Positions 46,386 through 59,899 of a stretch of DNA of 64,000 nt are shown piece after piece; the first letter of the stretch is position 1; every line of letters starts with the position of its first letter. Position numbers and translations under genes: made by a program. The notes below the pieces were generated by a model. It saw nothing but the letters and a program-made list of their open reading frames with translations, was not told where the DNA came from and did not search any database. This DNA comes from Hyperoodon ampullatus (lineage: Eukaryota; Chordata; Mammalia; Artiodactyla; Ziphiidae), in the NCBI GenBank assembly GCA_949752795.1, contig OX457061.1, positions 34,476,425 through 34,540,424 on the forward strand. Direction: 5' to 3'.

Positions 46386-47659
46386 GGCCACGAAACAAAT
46401 CTTCCAGATGGGCCATGCCGAAGCACGAAAAACAGACTGATATTTCACAAGCGGCAGGGCTAAAAATGAGAATACACTCACTAAAATCTTTTCAAATTAA
46501 GTTTTCCATGAACAAGCATCTAGGGAACTGTGCTGTACTTCCAAGGCCATTTACCTAAACACAATTTTGTGGCCATTATGTGAAGTGCTGTCTAGTGATT
46601 ACACCAGGAGATCTGTTAATGTGACAAGAATGGAAGCTGTTCCTTGTTGCCTCATCATTAACTGGGTCTCCCCCTCTGTGATGAATCCATTCCTTCATTC
46701 ATTCAACAAATATTTACCAACTGCTCATCAAATGCCAGCCACCCTTCTAGGCATTGGGGTATGCTGGGGTCACAAGGTCTGGAAGGGAGCAGCTACAGGA
46801 AGCTACAGAAGAACAAGTCCTTCTTGCGGAGCAACGTCATCCTAAACAGCTTAAGACCTGAGCCCATAAGTAGCAATACCACTTACCTCCCTGCCTTCCC
46901 AAACAGAATATACTCAATGTAAAACCTTACAAAGTCCCCATCACCATCCTGAAATCTACCAACTACAAGACATGTATGGAGAGCTGTCCCCAAACACAGC
47001 AGGATCTAGAGAGCTCTACCCTCGAGTTCTTACAGCCACGTTGCCTAGTTTTTCTTCCTCCCGTCTCAGCACATCATTTTTTACAGGGACCAGCAACCAG
47101 TGGTTTGGAGACAGTATGTCTCTCTATAGCAGCTCCTTCTGATCTGAGAGGAGCTAAAAATAACCACATGCATTAAAATCATGTGTAAAATAAGAGTACA
47201 GAGTTGCCGGTTAAAGACTGGGTCAGGCAGGCAGCCAGCAGGGAAGGGTATGGACATCGTGATATCTTTGTTAGCCAGTCAGAGGTTCTGATTTTGCCTA
47301 TTTACTGGTTCCCAGACATAGTCCCGATAAGGAAGACTGCTGGACAGCGGATATCTTGACTGTCCCCCAAATAAATGAACCAGCCTGACCCTCTTAGATA
47401 GATGCAACTGGCAATGTCTTACTGTTGACCCACTTGCAATGTAATAGGTCGACTGTGGTCCTGGAAGAACAAAGAAGATAGAAGCCAATCCGTCCAGATC
47501 TCATTAGTCTCAATAGCATAAGATGCCGTGCATCCCAGGTAGGTTTGAAAGGAGGAAATAAGCTGTGTGTGCAAGTGCTAGTCAAGCGTATACATCCTAG
47601 TTGGTGGAAAGCATAACATCTGGGCAGAGAAAGGATTTCAGGAGCCTTGCAGGCACACG

Positions 47660-48290
47660 AGGCTCTCTTCCATCCACCAGTTCCACATCCACCAGATGGC
47701 ACGCCCCTCTGCACCCATCTTCAGAAGGCTCTCTCCTTCCTCTCCATTGTGGCTCAGGCCACATCACCTCATATATGGACCACAGCAACAGCCCCCCGAG
47801 TGGTCCAACTACCTCTAGTGTCTCCCTCCTAAAGCCCATCTTCCTTGTGTTTGCCAGAATGGTCCTCATACAACACAGCCCTCATCTCAGTCACTTTTCT
47901 GCACAGAAACATCCACCAGAGGATGAAGCGCAGGCTTCTTGGCCTGGTGCTAGGGATTCTGCATAATCTATGCCGCCCAGCCCAATACTCCTTCTCTCTC
48001 CCACAGGCCTCACGTGTACCCTGGGCTCCAGGCAAACGTGTTCTCCAACCACGACGCCCACTCACCACAGACAGCAGGTCCCACCCCTACAGTGTTGCCT
48101 GTGTCATTCCTTTGCCTAGGTGTCCTCCTCCCCTACATCCCCATTGCTGTCCCCACCTGCAACAAGCCAATCCCCATGGCCACTTTCAGGTGACAATCAT
48201 CATCACTAAACTTCCTGTTGGCGGCACCCTGTCCTGTTCATCTTTGCTTCTTTATCATTCGACCTTCTAAAGCTCGAAAACATAACTGCT
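47660..48290 (+). mobile_element. L2 LINE remnant
   Basis: 'ttccacatccaccagatggc' and 'catggccactttcaggtgac', with the worn reading frame between, fit L2. Open frames inside it (e.g. 47845-48270) are therefore not host genes. Confidence 0.55.
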
Positions 48291-48954
48291 GACGTGGATT
48301 TAGGAGAGTCCTCAGTTCCCAAGACAGTCTTCAAACAACCCACTTTGCACAAGTCTGATCTTCCTGGTTCATCTCCACTGGGAATTCTCTACAGCCAGCT
48401 GGGACCTGGATGGAGAACCCTGGTACTACCATCTCCCTTTCCTGACTCCCTGTCTGTTCTAAAGCAGTCTAGAACACTGGTGTTTTGAAAACCATACCAC
48501 ACTGTGGCCTGCCCTTTTGGCTGATGAAAATGCTATGCCTTCTACAAAATATTATCAAGTTCTGGACATTTATATATGGGTTAAAAAATAACCAAAACAA
48601 GTGTGGCGAAGGTTTCGAAACCTAAGTGCAGACTTTTGCATTTGCTCCAATTAAATGTCATCTTATTTAAATTGGCCCACAATCTATCCTTTTAAGAACA
48701 TTATTAAAAGGTTAACCCCCCTGGTTATTATCCCATATACCACTTACTGATCTTAGTTTTACAACGTATGGGAAATCTGATAATCAGGAACGGGTGAGGG
48801 GTGGAGGGTACGGGGTGGGGGAGGGGCGGAGTCTTTATTTCTACAGTAGTAAGGCACCCATCTGATGGTGGCCACAGCCTGGTTATAAACACACGCAGTT
48901 TTACCACAGGGGGGCCATGCCCTGGACCTCTCAGAGGCAAAAATGTTGGGTTGG

Positions 48955-49273
48955 GGGCTTCCCTGGTGGTGCAGTGGTTAAGAATCCACCTGCCAATGCA
49001 GGGGAATTGGGCTCGAGCCCTGGTCTGGGAAGATCCCACATGCCGGGAGCAACTAAGCCCGTGAGCCACAACTACTGAGCCCGCGCACCACAACTACTGA
49101 AGCCCACACGCCTAGAGCCCATGCTCCACAACAAGAGAAGCCACTGCAACGAGAAGCCCGTGCACCGCAACGAAGAGTAGCCCCCGCTCGCTGCAAATAG
49201 AGGAAGCCTGTGCGCAGCAATGAAGACTCAATGCAGCCAAAAATAAATAAATAAAATAAATAAATTTATTTAA
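48955..49273 (+). mobile_element. CHR-type SINE (long form)
   Basis: Head 'gggcttccctggtggtgcag', long body and a tail of 'gcagccaaaaataaataaat' type. The perfect 16-bp duplication aaaaatgttgggttgg lies at 48939-48954 and 49274-49289. Confidence 0.95.
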
Positions 49274-49299
49274 AAAAATGTTGGGTTGGAAAACCAGCT

Positions 49300-49400
49300 C
49301 TGTTTCTTTTCTAGCAATATGACGGTGACTCTAGGCAAGCCCCACCCCGAGACTCAGCCTCTCCATCTGAAAAATGGGGTACTCTCCTCCACCCCGTCCA
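49300..49400 (+). mobile_element. MIR fragment
   Basis: 'ctctccatctgaaaaatggg' preceded by 'gactctaggcaagcccc' fits the MIR core. Confidence 0.5.
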
Positions 49401-50224
49401 CCTTGCTAAGTCATTATGTTAATAAAAAAGCAAGAAAGCAAATGAGCGTGCACTGTAAACTGCGGTGTCCTATACACACACAGGAATTATTATCACTTCT
49501 GTCCAAACCTTGTGTCTCTCACGTGTCCACAGGAGTAACACGATATACTTTTTGCCAAATGCTGAACAAACACTGAGGTACAGGAAGTCTGTGATCTAGT
49601 AATGCCATTTAAAGAAACACTGAGGCTAACGAGGCTTTGGGATTTTTGGTAAATCCCTGTTGGTCCCTGGAGATCAACTCCTTCCTTTCCAAGTTCGTAA
49701 ACACTCCTGTTTAAACAGCTCTCGGAACTCTACCTGTTCTCATGGTGGGCTTCCTGGCCAGCGGTTCCCAGAAGGCACCTACCTCAAGGCATCTTTCAAC
49801 TGTTTCTAGGAAGTGCGAATTCATGGTGAGTGACTAGCTCCTAACCCCACCCCACAACTTGGTAACTTGCTAGTTTTCTCTGAGCCTTAGCAGGAAACTA
49901 GCTCTCTATTACACGCACACGCACACAAAGCAGCCCAGGGGTCTCTGTCCCCATTGCCATCACTACTAAGTCATCACAAAGAAACATAAACTGTTTACTC
50001 CAGGATGTCGTAAACACAAATATCTGAAATTACCCCATAAAGTTACCTTGAAACTTCATCGTGAGTGAGAAATAGCATCTCAGCCATCGGCAAGATCTGG
50101 TGACTCAAAACTGGAATCTACTGATGCAAAGACTGTGCAGAAGTATCCCTGATCTGCTGGACTGAAGGCCAGGCTCTCCAACTTATAAATTCCATCTCCC
50201 AGTTGAAGAGGATCTCCATGTTTA

Positions 50225-50345
50225 CAAAGGTTCCATGACCCCATTTTGCAGAGAAGGAGCCTGAGCCTCAGAGAGGTTACGTGACCAAGTTTATATTGCT
50301 CACAAGTAGCAGAGCTAGAATCAGGACCCGGCCTTCCGGATCCTT
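50225..50345 (-). mobile_element. MIR
   Basis: 'accccattttgcagagaagg' and 'cctcagagaggttacgtgac' are the reverse MIR core. Confidence 0.7.
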
Positions 50346-50806
50346 AGACAGGTGGACAGAGTTCTTTCCACCTCATCCCACTGTTTCTCTGGTCAGTTCA
50401 TTCACCTCTTTGGCTCCAAACACATGAGCCATGTCCAGCAAACAAGAAATGTTTCTTAAGCCCAATTCAACACATGGCTGCTGAGAGCCTACTTCACATG
50501 TAGCCTTGGCTACAGCTGGGATACAGGGCCACATGGTCCAACACAAATAGATCTCATGGTGGGGTGGGGTGGGGGCAATTCCAGTTTTGTCTGGAGGGCA
50601 GGGAAGCTGTGGCAGAACGCAAAGTAGATGATTTGCTCACAAACTAACACAGAAGTCAAGACACGGTGCGTGGGGGACATCCACAGGCTGGGCAGCTCCT
50701 GGAAATTCAATTCTGGTAAAACAGGGCACATGTGATTAATTTCCTGATTTACCTGGCTAACAACCTCTTAGAACTCAGAGGACGCAGAAAAAACAACTGC
50801 CCTTGG

Positions 50807-51134
50807 GGACTTCCCTGGTGGCGCAGTGGTTAAGAATCTGCAGGGGACATGGGTTCGAGCCCTGGTCCGGGAAGATCCCACATGCTGCGGAGCAACCTAG
50901 CCTGTGCGCCGTAACTACCGAGCCTGCACTCTAGAGCCCGCGAGCCACAACTACTGAAGCCCGCATGCCTAGAGCCCGTGCTCTGCAACAAGAGAACCCA
51001 CTGCAATGAGAAGCCCATGCACCGCAACGAAGAGTAGCCCCCGCTCACCGCAACTAGAGAAACAGCCCACGTGCAGCAACAAAGAACCAACGCAGCCAAA
51101 AATAAAATAAATTAATTAAAAAGAAAATTTACAG
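50807..51134 (+). mobile_element. CHR-type SINE (long form) with head deletion
   Basis: The head has lost about ten bases between 'ttaagaatctg' and 'caggggacatggg' compared with its relatives. The perfect duplication aaacaactgcccttgg lies at 50791-50806 and 51135-51150. Confidence 0.95.
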
Positions 51135-52384
51135 AAACAACTGCCCTTGGTTTTGATCAACAAGGAAGTGAGAACAATCTTAGAAGAAAGTCGTCTTGGT
51201 ATGTGAGTCAGTGAAAGGAGGCAGTGACGACCAGGGTTCGCTTTCAACCAGGGGCGTGGGGCTCTCCACGTGCAACATGAGGTCTGGGTGGGCAGGTTGT
51301 AGGCTTAAGGGGTCCAGAACAGAGCACCACACTGGCTTCGACCGATGGAGAGATCAGTCTAAACACTGAGACTTCGTGTCGCATTCCTGATTCACTACTG
51401 ATCAGCCCCTGTTCCAGGCTCATAAACCATCTTCAGGCCAAACTGTATTTATGTCTCAGCAAAGAGTCAAAGCTCTCAATTGTTTCTGCTGTGAGAATTA
51501 AATGGTCCCAACGGCCGTGAGCCTATGAACCTTCTTTCAACCCGTGTGGAATACCTAACGCCTCCTAATGACTTGAGTTTCTGTCTCCCTATAGCCCCTT
51601 CCAAGCACGCCTAACGCATATGACTCAGCGGTTCGTTGAAGGGAGGGGTTCCCTTTCACTCCTCAAGATGCTGAATGAAGTCTGGATACTAAAGCTACTT
51701 GATCCTGGAGAACCAGCCCTGAAAACTGGTTTCACCCAACACTTCAAATATTATACCTCCCATTCTCAATAAGAAACACTAAAACAGCACATGTTGAATA
51801 CTCTTTAATTTTGGGGTAACTAGTATCAGGCACATTTTCATATGCGATCCCTACAGACCGGGACAAAAATATCAGACAACCTCCCTAACACAAAGGTCCA
51901 CTGGACAAATGACTCTTAGAATTCTGGATTGGGAGCCTCTCCTGACCTTTATTATTAAGCTAGGTGAGTCATGAACCAGTCACAGTGCTCTCTGCCCAAC
52001 TGAGTCCACTCGAAGCCCTCGAGAATGGGATGGGGGCAGGAGACTGCCCTGAATGACCTCTAAGGCAGGGGCTTTCCATCCCAGTGCCCTCCATCTTACA
52101 TCAAAAGAGAAGCAAGTACACGGGGACTTAAAAGGTCCCCGGTGGCAAGTACCTACAGTGTTAATTTTTGTGTTAATCTTTTAAACTGTAGCCACTAAAA
52201 AAAATGGCTGCAAGGTCTTTTTCTTTTTCCCTTGCATACGGAAGAGCCTGGCGCTGCTTCAACCAAACAGAATATGGCATTAGTGATATTTTGTGATTTC
52301 CAAGGTGAGTGACAGTTCTCTTGGGATGCTTGCTCTGTGGGAAGAGCCAGCCACCATGTGAAAAATCCAACTACCCTAAGACTA

Positions 52385-53030
52385 CCATGCTGAAGAGGCC
52401 ATGAGCAGATGTTCCTCTCAACTGTCCCAGCTGAGCCCAGCCTCCAGCCATCCCTGCCAAGGTGCCAGACGTGAGTGCAGCCATCATGGACCCTCTACAC
52501 CAGCCAATCTTGCAACTAAGTACTCCTGGGTGATACTAGTCGACGCCATGAGGAGCAAAAGAAAATCCCAGCTGAGCCCCACCTCAACGGGTTCTTTTTT
52601 TTTTGAACATCTTTATTGGAGTATAATTGCTTTACAATGGTGTGTTAGTTTCTGCTTTATAACAAAGTGAATCAGTTATACATATACATATGTTCCCATA
52701 TCTCTTCCCTCTTGCGTCTCCCTCCCTCCCACCCCTCTGGGTGGACACAAAGCACTGAGCTGATCTCCCTGTGCTATGCGGCTGCTTCCCACTAGCTATC
52801 TATTTTATGTTTGGTAGTGTATATATGTCCATGCCACTCTCTCACTTTTTCCCAGCTTACCCTTCCCCCTGTCCGCATCCTCAAGTCCATTCTCAAGTAG
52901 GTCTGTGTCTTTATTCCCGTCTTGCCCCCCAATGGATTCTTGATCAACAGAACCCATGAACTATGATAAATGATTGTTGTTTTAAGCCACTAAGCATTGG
53001 GGGATTTTGTTATTCAATAGATAACCAGAA
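52385..53030 (+). mobile_element. MLT1-like LTR remnant split by an L1
   Basis: The left part (52385-52592) holds 'gctgagcccagcctccagcc'. The right part (52933-53030) holds 'gttgttttaagccactaagc', the MLT1 3' end. An antisense L1 3' end lies between them. Confidence 0.7.
52593..52932 (-). mobile_element. LINE-1 3' end, antisense, inserted in an MLT1-like LTR
   Basis: Reverse-complement L1 3'UTR: the T-rich tail starts at 52597, followed by 'catctttattggagtataat', then the same 3'UTR as the 4408 and 20705 copies. It interrupts an MLT1-like LTR. Likely duplication with two mismatches: caacgggttctt and caatggattctt. Confidence 0.85.
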
Positions 53031-53592
53031 TGAAAACCATATAGGTGCACAGATATGACACATGTGCGTGGCATGTGTGCGCACTTTATAAAAGATTTAG
53101 TATGCAAAAGTTTTTCATAACTTTAAAAAACGTTGCTTAGGAATCCCCACACTGTGATGCTAACTTAGGTATCATCTGCTTGGAGACGAGGAATTAGAAT
53201 AATAAATATATTAGTTCTTAAAAAAAAAAAAAAGGATAGACAAGCCAAAAAACTGTTCTTCAGAGGCCACAAACTCTGCTTAGGAGAAAGACATTAAAAT
53301 CAAGGGCTGGAATGTCTGAGGCTGCCTTGCTTTACATTCACCAACTGCTTATTAAGAACTCAATAAATTGCACTGAAAAGGAGGGAGAGGACTATTATGG
53401 ATTCAAAGACACTTAAAAGACATTATTTACCAAATGCAGTGTGTTGTCTGCAGTTGGCCTCTGATCCAAACAAGCCAACCACCGACCACAAAAAGATTTT
53501 TGGGATGACGAGGGAAAGGTGAACAAGGACTTTGTATCAGACGACATTAAGGAATCATTGTTCATTTTGTTGAGTGTGATAACGGGGTGGTG

Positions 53593-53627
53593 GATAGATA
53601 TATATAGATAGAGAGAGAGAGAGAGAG
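53593..53627. repeat. (GATA)/(GA)n repeat
   Basis: GATA and TATA units pass into a pure GA run. Confidence 0.9.
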
Positions 53628-54296
53628 CTACCCATTTAGGTGTTAACAGGTTAAATGATAAGTTGTTTGGGAGTTGCTTTAAAATACTCCAGAGAAAAAA
53701 ATAATATATGGGTGTTGTGTACATGACAGTTTCATCATACTGTTGTATGATGAGCCATACAAGTTGTCTCAACTTGTGTATTTGAAATTTTCCATAAAAC
53801 TTAATGAAAACCTCACAAACTACAAAGGAGTTGAGGGTTGGAGGGTGTCAGCACGGTCTGGCCTGAGCCTTGCCTTCAAGCATCCAAGCCAGTGGCTGGG
53901 AAGAGAAACCTTTGTCCACAGGGAAGGTGATGGTGCTATGCGATGCAGAAGATGACTCCAAGCCAGTAACAGCTAATTTTCTGCCATGTCACTAACACAA
54001 AATACAATATACAGACGTCCATCCAGATTCAACTCAATACCTACTATGGACCTTAAGTCACATTTCATCCCCACCCCCAGTCTTTGGTGCAGCTTACAAA
54101 GGGGCTGCACTGCTGTACTTTGTGCCCAATTTTGCAGACACAAATAACATACTTTTACAGCAAGAAAAAAAGTATGAGCAGCAGTAAAAGCTAATTTTTT
54201 AAGCTTTGGACACCAAGGTTCACATTCTACCTAATTTCAAGGAAACAATGATTTTTATCCCTTAGAACGTTTCTGAGGGATACAGGGTTCGTTCTT

Positions 54297-54613
54297 TTTC
54301 TCTTTTCTAATTTATTTATTTATTTTTGGCTGCACTGGGTCTTTGTTGCTGGGCGCAGGCTTCCTCTAGTTGCGGTGAGCGGGGGCTACTCTTCGTTGCA
54401 GTGCACAGGCTTCTCATTGCAGTGGTTTCTCTTGTTGTGGAGCATGGTCTCTAGGCGCGCGGGCTTCAGTAGTTGTGGCACATGGATTCAGTAGTTGTGG
54501 CACACGGGCCTAGTTGCTCTGCAGCATGTGGGATCTTCCCCGACCAGGGTTCAAAGCCATGTCCCCTGCATTGGCAGGTGGATTCTTAACCGCTGAGCCA
54601 CCAGGGAAGTCCC
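54297..54613 (-). mobile_element. CHR-type SINE (long form), sense to the gene
   Basis: Reverse-complement copy: a tail of (TTTA)n type at 54307-54328, then 'ggctgcactgggtctttgtt', and the head at the right end ('gccaccagggaagtcc'). Duplication with two mismatches: cagggttcgttctt (54283-54296) and cagggttgattctt (54614-54627). Confidence 0.93.
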
Positions 54614-54804
54614 CAGGGTTGATTCTTAATCTTGAACGAAAGTACCACCATCTGCGGCCCAGCAGAATACAAACATGTGATATGGGACAGGACAAGCTCC
54701 TCGGCCAAACTCCAGACAGCCATGGTGACAAGGGCCCCATACGGAACCCTACTCGGCATCCGAGTTACCAAATAAGAACACAGGGATGGTCCAGAAATCG
54801 GCTC

Positions 54805-54900
54805 ATTCAAGTCCCTCATTTTACAGACGGGGAAAAACGAGGCCAGAGGCAGGTCAGGCAACCAATACAAGGCCAGGAATAGAACGCCAGCCTTCTGACC
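54805..54900 (-). mobile_element. MIR fragment
   Basis: 'ccctcattttacagacgggg' and 'caaggccaggaatagaacgc' fit the reverse MIR core. Confidence 0.55.
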
Positions 54901-55120
54901 CTGAGACCAATCCAATTTTCTTTCTGAGGACTATCTTGAGACAAATGCATTATGTTACTTGAATAGGAAAGAAAAAGACCAGCTTAGCATTTCTGCCACG
55001 AAATGGTTAAGAACCAAATAGGCAATACGAAAAATTTCAGTGTTAAAAACTCCTTGACTATAAAAAGTGCTTGGTCTGAGCAAATATTTTTGGCTTTTTA
55101 AAATGGGGGATCAGAAAAGG

Positions 55121-55161
55121 AAAAAAAAAAAAAAAGAAAGAAAGAAAAGAAAGAAAAAAAA
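55121..55161. repeat. A-rich (AAAG)n repeat
   Basis: A run followed by aaag units. No SINE or L1 body is attached to it. Confidence 0.85.
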
Positions 55162-55609
55162 CCACAGGAGAAAGGAAGAAGAAAATGAAACAAATTTGTG
55201 CCTGGCTAAACAGTAACATGCAATTAAAATGATGGATGCCTTTGTGCCAGAGGCTGAGTTTGAAACAAGCTTCTGGAAGAGGGGCAGCCCTGAAAATAAA
55301 CTGCCAAATTACTTTTTACTGCCAGATTGCAGATTCCCCCTCCGTGTAATTCTGAAAGGAAATAACTCCATATAAATAAATATGCAACGAATTCCCAGGA
55401 AACCCAGCCAAGAAACATGAACAGAAAGAACTAATTTCGGGTGGACGACTGCCCCCACCCATCCTGCAACTTAGGAACACGACTAAATTTGCAAAGTAAG
55501 GCAGGTCAGTGCTACCTCACATACTTCCCTAAATTACTAGGTCCTATAATGACCATTTTCTCTGTGGAGCCCTTTACAGCTCTGAAACTTCTGGGTGTCC
55601 CAACACACC

Positions 55610-55780
55610 CCATGATGCAGTGGCTGAAGGCATAGACTCTGGGATCAGCGTGGCAGGGATCTGAGTCCCAGCTCTGGTACCCAGCTTAGGCCGAGATTGG
55701 TGTCAGGAAACATTTTACCTGGTTGGGATGTCTGAGGATTACATGAAATGAAATGATGTATTTAACAGGGCTTGGCCCCA
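55610..55780 (+). mobile_element. MIR, worn
   Basis: 'gcagtggctgaaggcataga' and 'ctgagtcccagctctggtac' fit the MIR head. Confidence 0.55.
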
Positions 55781-55881
55781 GGGTTCACCCATAGGGCAGG
55801 TCCGTGGATGCAGATGGCCTCATTCTAGGTAGCATATCACTCCCAGAAGATGAGCTTTACAGAGGTGGAGTGACCGGGGAG

Positions 55882-56292
55882 TGTTATGAGTGAACTGTGT
55901 CCCCCCAGAATTCATATCTTCAAGACCTAACCCCCCAATGCTTCCAAATGTGGCTATAATTGGAGACAGAGGTAATTAAACAGGTAATTAAGTTAAAATG
56001 AGTTCATTGGAGCGGACCCTATCCTATGACTGGTGTCCTTATAAAGAGGGAGATTAGGTCACACACACAGACAACAAGAATGCACACAGAAAAGACCATG
56101 TGAAGACAGAGGGAGAAGGGGCAGCAAGAGAGCAGCCATCTACAAGCCAAGGAGAGAGGCCTCAGAGGACACTGACTCTGCCGGCACCTTGATCTTGGAA
56201 TTCCAGCCTCCAGAACTGTGAGAAGACAAATTTCTGTTGTTGAAGCCACCTAGACCATGGTCCTCTGTTATGGCATCCTGATCTGACTAGTA
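55882..56292 (+). mobile_element. MLT1-class LTR (ERVL-MaLR), nearly full
   Basis: It starts with the MaLR-type 'tgttatgagtgaactgtgtc' and has the typical 'gtccttataaagaggga' and 'ccttgatcttggaattccag' segments. It ends near 'gttatggcatcctgatctga'. It is a solitary LTR, with no internal viral sequence next to it. Confidence 0.85.
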
Positions 56293-56324
56293 CCGGGAGG
56301 GACACAGCTTCAAGTTAGGCCCAG

Positions 56325-56480
56325 TTTTGAATCTGGGCTCCACCACTCAGAGCCAGCATGACCCCCACTAAGCCCCTTAACCTTCCCAAGCCTGTTAACC
56401 TTTCCAAGCCTGTTTCTGGCCTGTGAAGTGGACATACCACAGCACGCATCCCACCAAGCAACGGTGAGGGTGGGATGAAA
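56325..56480 (+). mobile_element. MIR, worn
   Basis: 'gaatctgggctccaccactc' and '...cttaaccttcccaagcctg' fit MIR, with a small internal repeat of 'ttaacctt(t)ccaagcctg'. Confidence 0.5.
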
Positions 56481-57332
56481 ACATACGCAGAGGACCCCAT
56501 CCAGTATGGTCACGGCTGTGCCTAGGACCTTGGACCAAGCCCTGGGAGCTTCCCACCATGTCCCTCTAGGGATCCAGAGCCTGTGCTGGGTGGCGGCCCG
56601 TAGACACTCTGCACGGCACTCCCCGGGAGCTGACGGTGAGACATGTCCCCAACAGCCTGGATACTCCTCGAGCCACAGCCCAGTCTTAGATCCCAAATTC
56701 CTCAAGTCCCACCCCTGGTTGGGATTCCATAAGGATGAACAATGAACACAGCTAGCAAATTAGCCTGCATTTTAGCACTTTCAGTGATCACACCAACTGC
56801 TAAGGCACAGAATTTCAGGGCTTAATTTACTTGGCTCTGTGTGCATAGAAGATGTTCAAAAAAGGTTAATGAGTGGAAAAGCACATACAACTTTTAACCT
56901 TGTCTCTGGTGAGCTTGGCTGTTAGGGTCATAAAACTATAACTGAGGCACCACCGTCCACGCACCTGATGGAGGGGTATACAAACAAAGCTGTCTTTTTA
57001 TAGGTGGCCTTTGATTTTTTCATTCTTTTCTCTCTTTTTCCTTTGGTGAGTCAGTAGTCTTAAAAAAGTCTCCTGCCAGAAGAAGGCAGAGAATAACACA
57101 TTCAGAAGAAGAAAAGGAGGGTGTGATGCCTACAGCCCCTCCATAGGTTTGGATCTGTAGAGACGGCATTGTCAAGATTATTTCCCTGAGGTATGTGGTT
57201 TGTGGTTCGTGTCAGCTACAGTGAGAAGAATCTCGACTGCAAGTTCACCACACAGAATGTGAGCCTTTCCTTACTCATGAACTAAAGAGAAAATGTTCCA
57301 ATCATATATGCATTTTCAAAAGCAACAGCTGA

Positions 57333-57698
57333 GGACTTCCCTGGTGGCGCAGTGGTTAAGAATCCGCCTGCCAATGCAGGAGACACGGGTTAGAGCCCTG
57401 GTCAGGGAAGGGAAGATCCCACATGCCGCAGAGCAACTAAGCCCATGCACCACAACTACTGAGCCTGTGCTCTAGAGCCCGCGAGCCACAACTACCCAGC
57501 CCACATGCCACAACTACTGAAGCCCGTGCGCCTAGAGCCTGTGCTCTGCAACAAGAGAAGCCACTGCAATGAGAAGCCCGCGCACTGCAATGAAGAGCAG
57601 CCCCTGCTCGCCGCAACTAGAGAAAGCCTGTGTGCAGCAACGAAGACCCAATGCAGCCAAAAAAATAAATTAATAAATAAATAAATTTATTTTTTAAA
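57333..57698 (+). mobile_element. CHR-type SINE (long form)
   Basis: Full head and body, with an extra 'ccacaactac' block and a tail containing (AAAT)n. Duplication with one mismatch: aaaagcaacagctga (57318-57332) and aaaagcaacagttga (57699-57713). Confidence 0.94.
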
Positions 57699-58279
57699 AA
57701 AAGCAACAGTTGAATACCAAGCAAGGCAAAAGCATTAACTAGTATTATGGAATGTTACTTTAAAGTAGAAGACACAAATAGGAAATTATTTACAGAACTA
57801 AACACCTAGGTACATATGCAGTAACTCCTCATCATTTCTAACTGCTATGGATTGGTCATAAGCTAACCCCAACTTCCCCCAGTTCAAGCAGAACTAATTC
57901 GCCTGTGATGGCTTCACATACAAGAGGAGACCTCAGCACCCCAGGACTTCAAATCCAGGTCAAAAGGTATTCCTACAAGACTGCCTCTAATCCAGGCATT
58001 GAACCCCAACCCCCATACCTTCTCAGGGACCTAGGGAATGTAAAAGTAGGAGGAAACTCTGTAAGGGGTTATGCAGGTGCCACCCATTCCAGGGGGTTCC
58101 TGCTGGATGGTGCACACAAGTGAATGGGGGTCAGTCACCACACAGATCTAGTCAACTACTTGGAATTCAGACTGTGCTATCAGACTTCCAGTTTTTCAAG
58201 AAAGCTACAAAATTCTAATTTCTTTATGTGAAATGTGGGAATTTTTTAAAGCCTTGTACGGACCTCTAGTCTACTTTCT

Positions 58280-59520
58280 AATTGGAGCATGACATACACA
58301 GACAAAACTGCACAGGTCACACGTGCACAACTCTAGGAATTATCAGAAGTGACCACAGCTATGCAACCACCACCCAGGTCAAAACACAGAAAGTTCCCAG
58401 CCGCCTGGAAGTCCCTGTGTGCCTCTTTCCAATTTCCCTCCCTCCCTCCCTAAGGGGCTACAGATTGGCTGCGCCTGTCTTGCCGTTCTATATGTAAATG
58501 GAGCATGTACTCTTTTACAGCCAGGTAGGACATGGGGCTGGTGTCCCTCCACTCCACAGCTCTTGATGGCTGAACAAAGGCACGCAAGTGGCACTTCACA
58601 GCCCTAAGTGGCTGGGAAATGAGGCCCAAGTGAACGTGCCTTTGTGGATTCACTCACAGCTGAGAAAGACCTGGACTCACCAGAGGAGGACTCCGTAAGA
58701 AGCACCAGGTGTGGGTGGAGTGCGACGGTCAAAGTCACAAAAGGGGAGGGTCTGTTCCCAAAGCAAAAGGACAGAGGACAAAAGGACAGGGGAGGTGGCA
58801 GGTGCCGGGGGGAGGAAGCCAAAGTTCAGAGCCACCGACAAGGCAGAAAGTAAGCATGTCTGGAGAGCCCACAGCCGGGGGCAACTGGGACCAGCCGCAG
58901 TGCCCACCGAGAGGGCATTTTCCCCAGAGGACACCAAACAGGCTGAATTCCTGGCAGGAGGAGAAATCAACAAAGATTACCTAGTGCGCTCTTTCTTTTA
59001 AAACTCGTTTTCAGGGTCAATTTCAATAAATGCGAAGTAAACATAATAGTATAGTAAACACCTGTCACTCAGCCTTAACAATGATCAACACTCTATGTCA
59101 CCTTTTTCTCTACTCCTTCCTTCCCCCGCCCTCCATGAATTTTCTCACACTTCTTTTGCGGGGATGGTGGTACATTTACTTACATCTAAATGTGCAAATC
59201 TGAGCCGTTCCCTTCTGACAGATGGCAACATTTGTGTAACCCACACCCCTGTACCACTCAGCACATTCCTCTCGCCCCAGATCCTGGGCGCCCCTTCCCA
59301 GTCAATCCCTGGCTGTCCCCACTCCCTCAGAAGCAACACCTATTCTGAATTGTTTCTTCCCCAGATTAGTTTTGCCAGTTCTGAAACCACACAGAAATGG
59401 AATCATCCAGAGGGTACTCTTTTGTGTAAGGCTTATTTCACTAGGCATAATGCCTGTGAATACAGAAAGAGGAGTTTTAAAATTCACTTTGGGCCACACA
59501 GTATAGAGATGTCTTCATCA
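58280..59520. mobile_element. Degraded old L1-like interspersed sequence
   Basis: Phrases such as 'gcaaccaccacccaggtcaa' and 'atggaatcatccagagggta' are typical of very old L1-derived mammalian repeats. Family, orientation and ends are uncertain. Open frames inside it are not treated as genes. Confidence 0.4.
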
Positions 59521-59899
59521 CCCTTCTGATGCCATCTTCTGTGGATAAACTATAAATCTGAGACAAACGTTTGCGATAAAAATAACCTGCACTGGGATTC
59601 AGAGCCATGGTTTTCAATGAATTACTCAAACCCTGCTTTCCTCCCTGGGTCCCATGTTCCAGATACCAGTTTCTGCACCTAAAATGTGCAGCCAAAGCCA
59701 TCCCAGAGCTCTGGCCTGCAGTGTCCTCTGAGAAGCAGGGTGGACCACTGGGTTTTTTTTTTTTCCTGTCTCTTGTCCTGGCTCTTCCTCCTTAAGTAAG
59801 AAAACTGGGTAAAAGTGGGTAAAAGCAGGTAAAACCTGCAGCTTTCTCTGCCAATGCAAAAGACACATCTTCTCACTAAATAGCAGTTACCTGAGGAAA

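Noticed and set aside
47845..48270. 141-codon plus-strand open frame
   Set aside because: It lies within an L2-like remnant and shows no known host domain.
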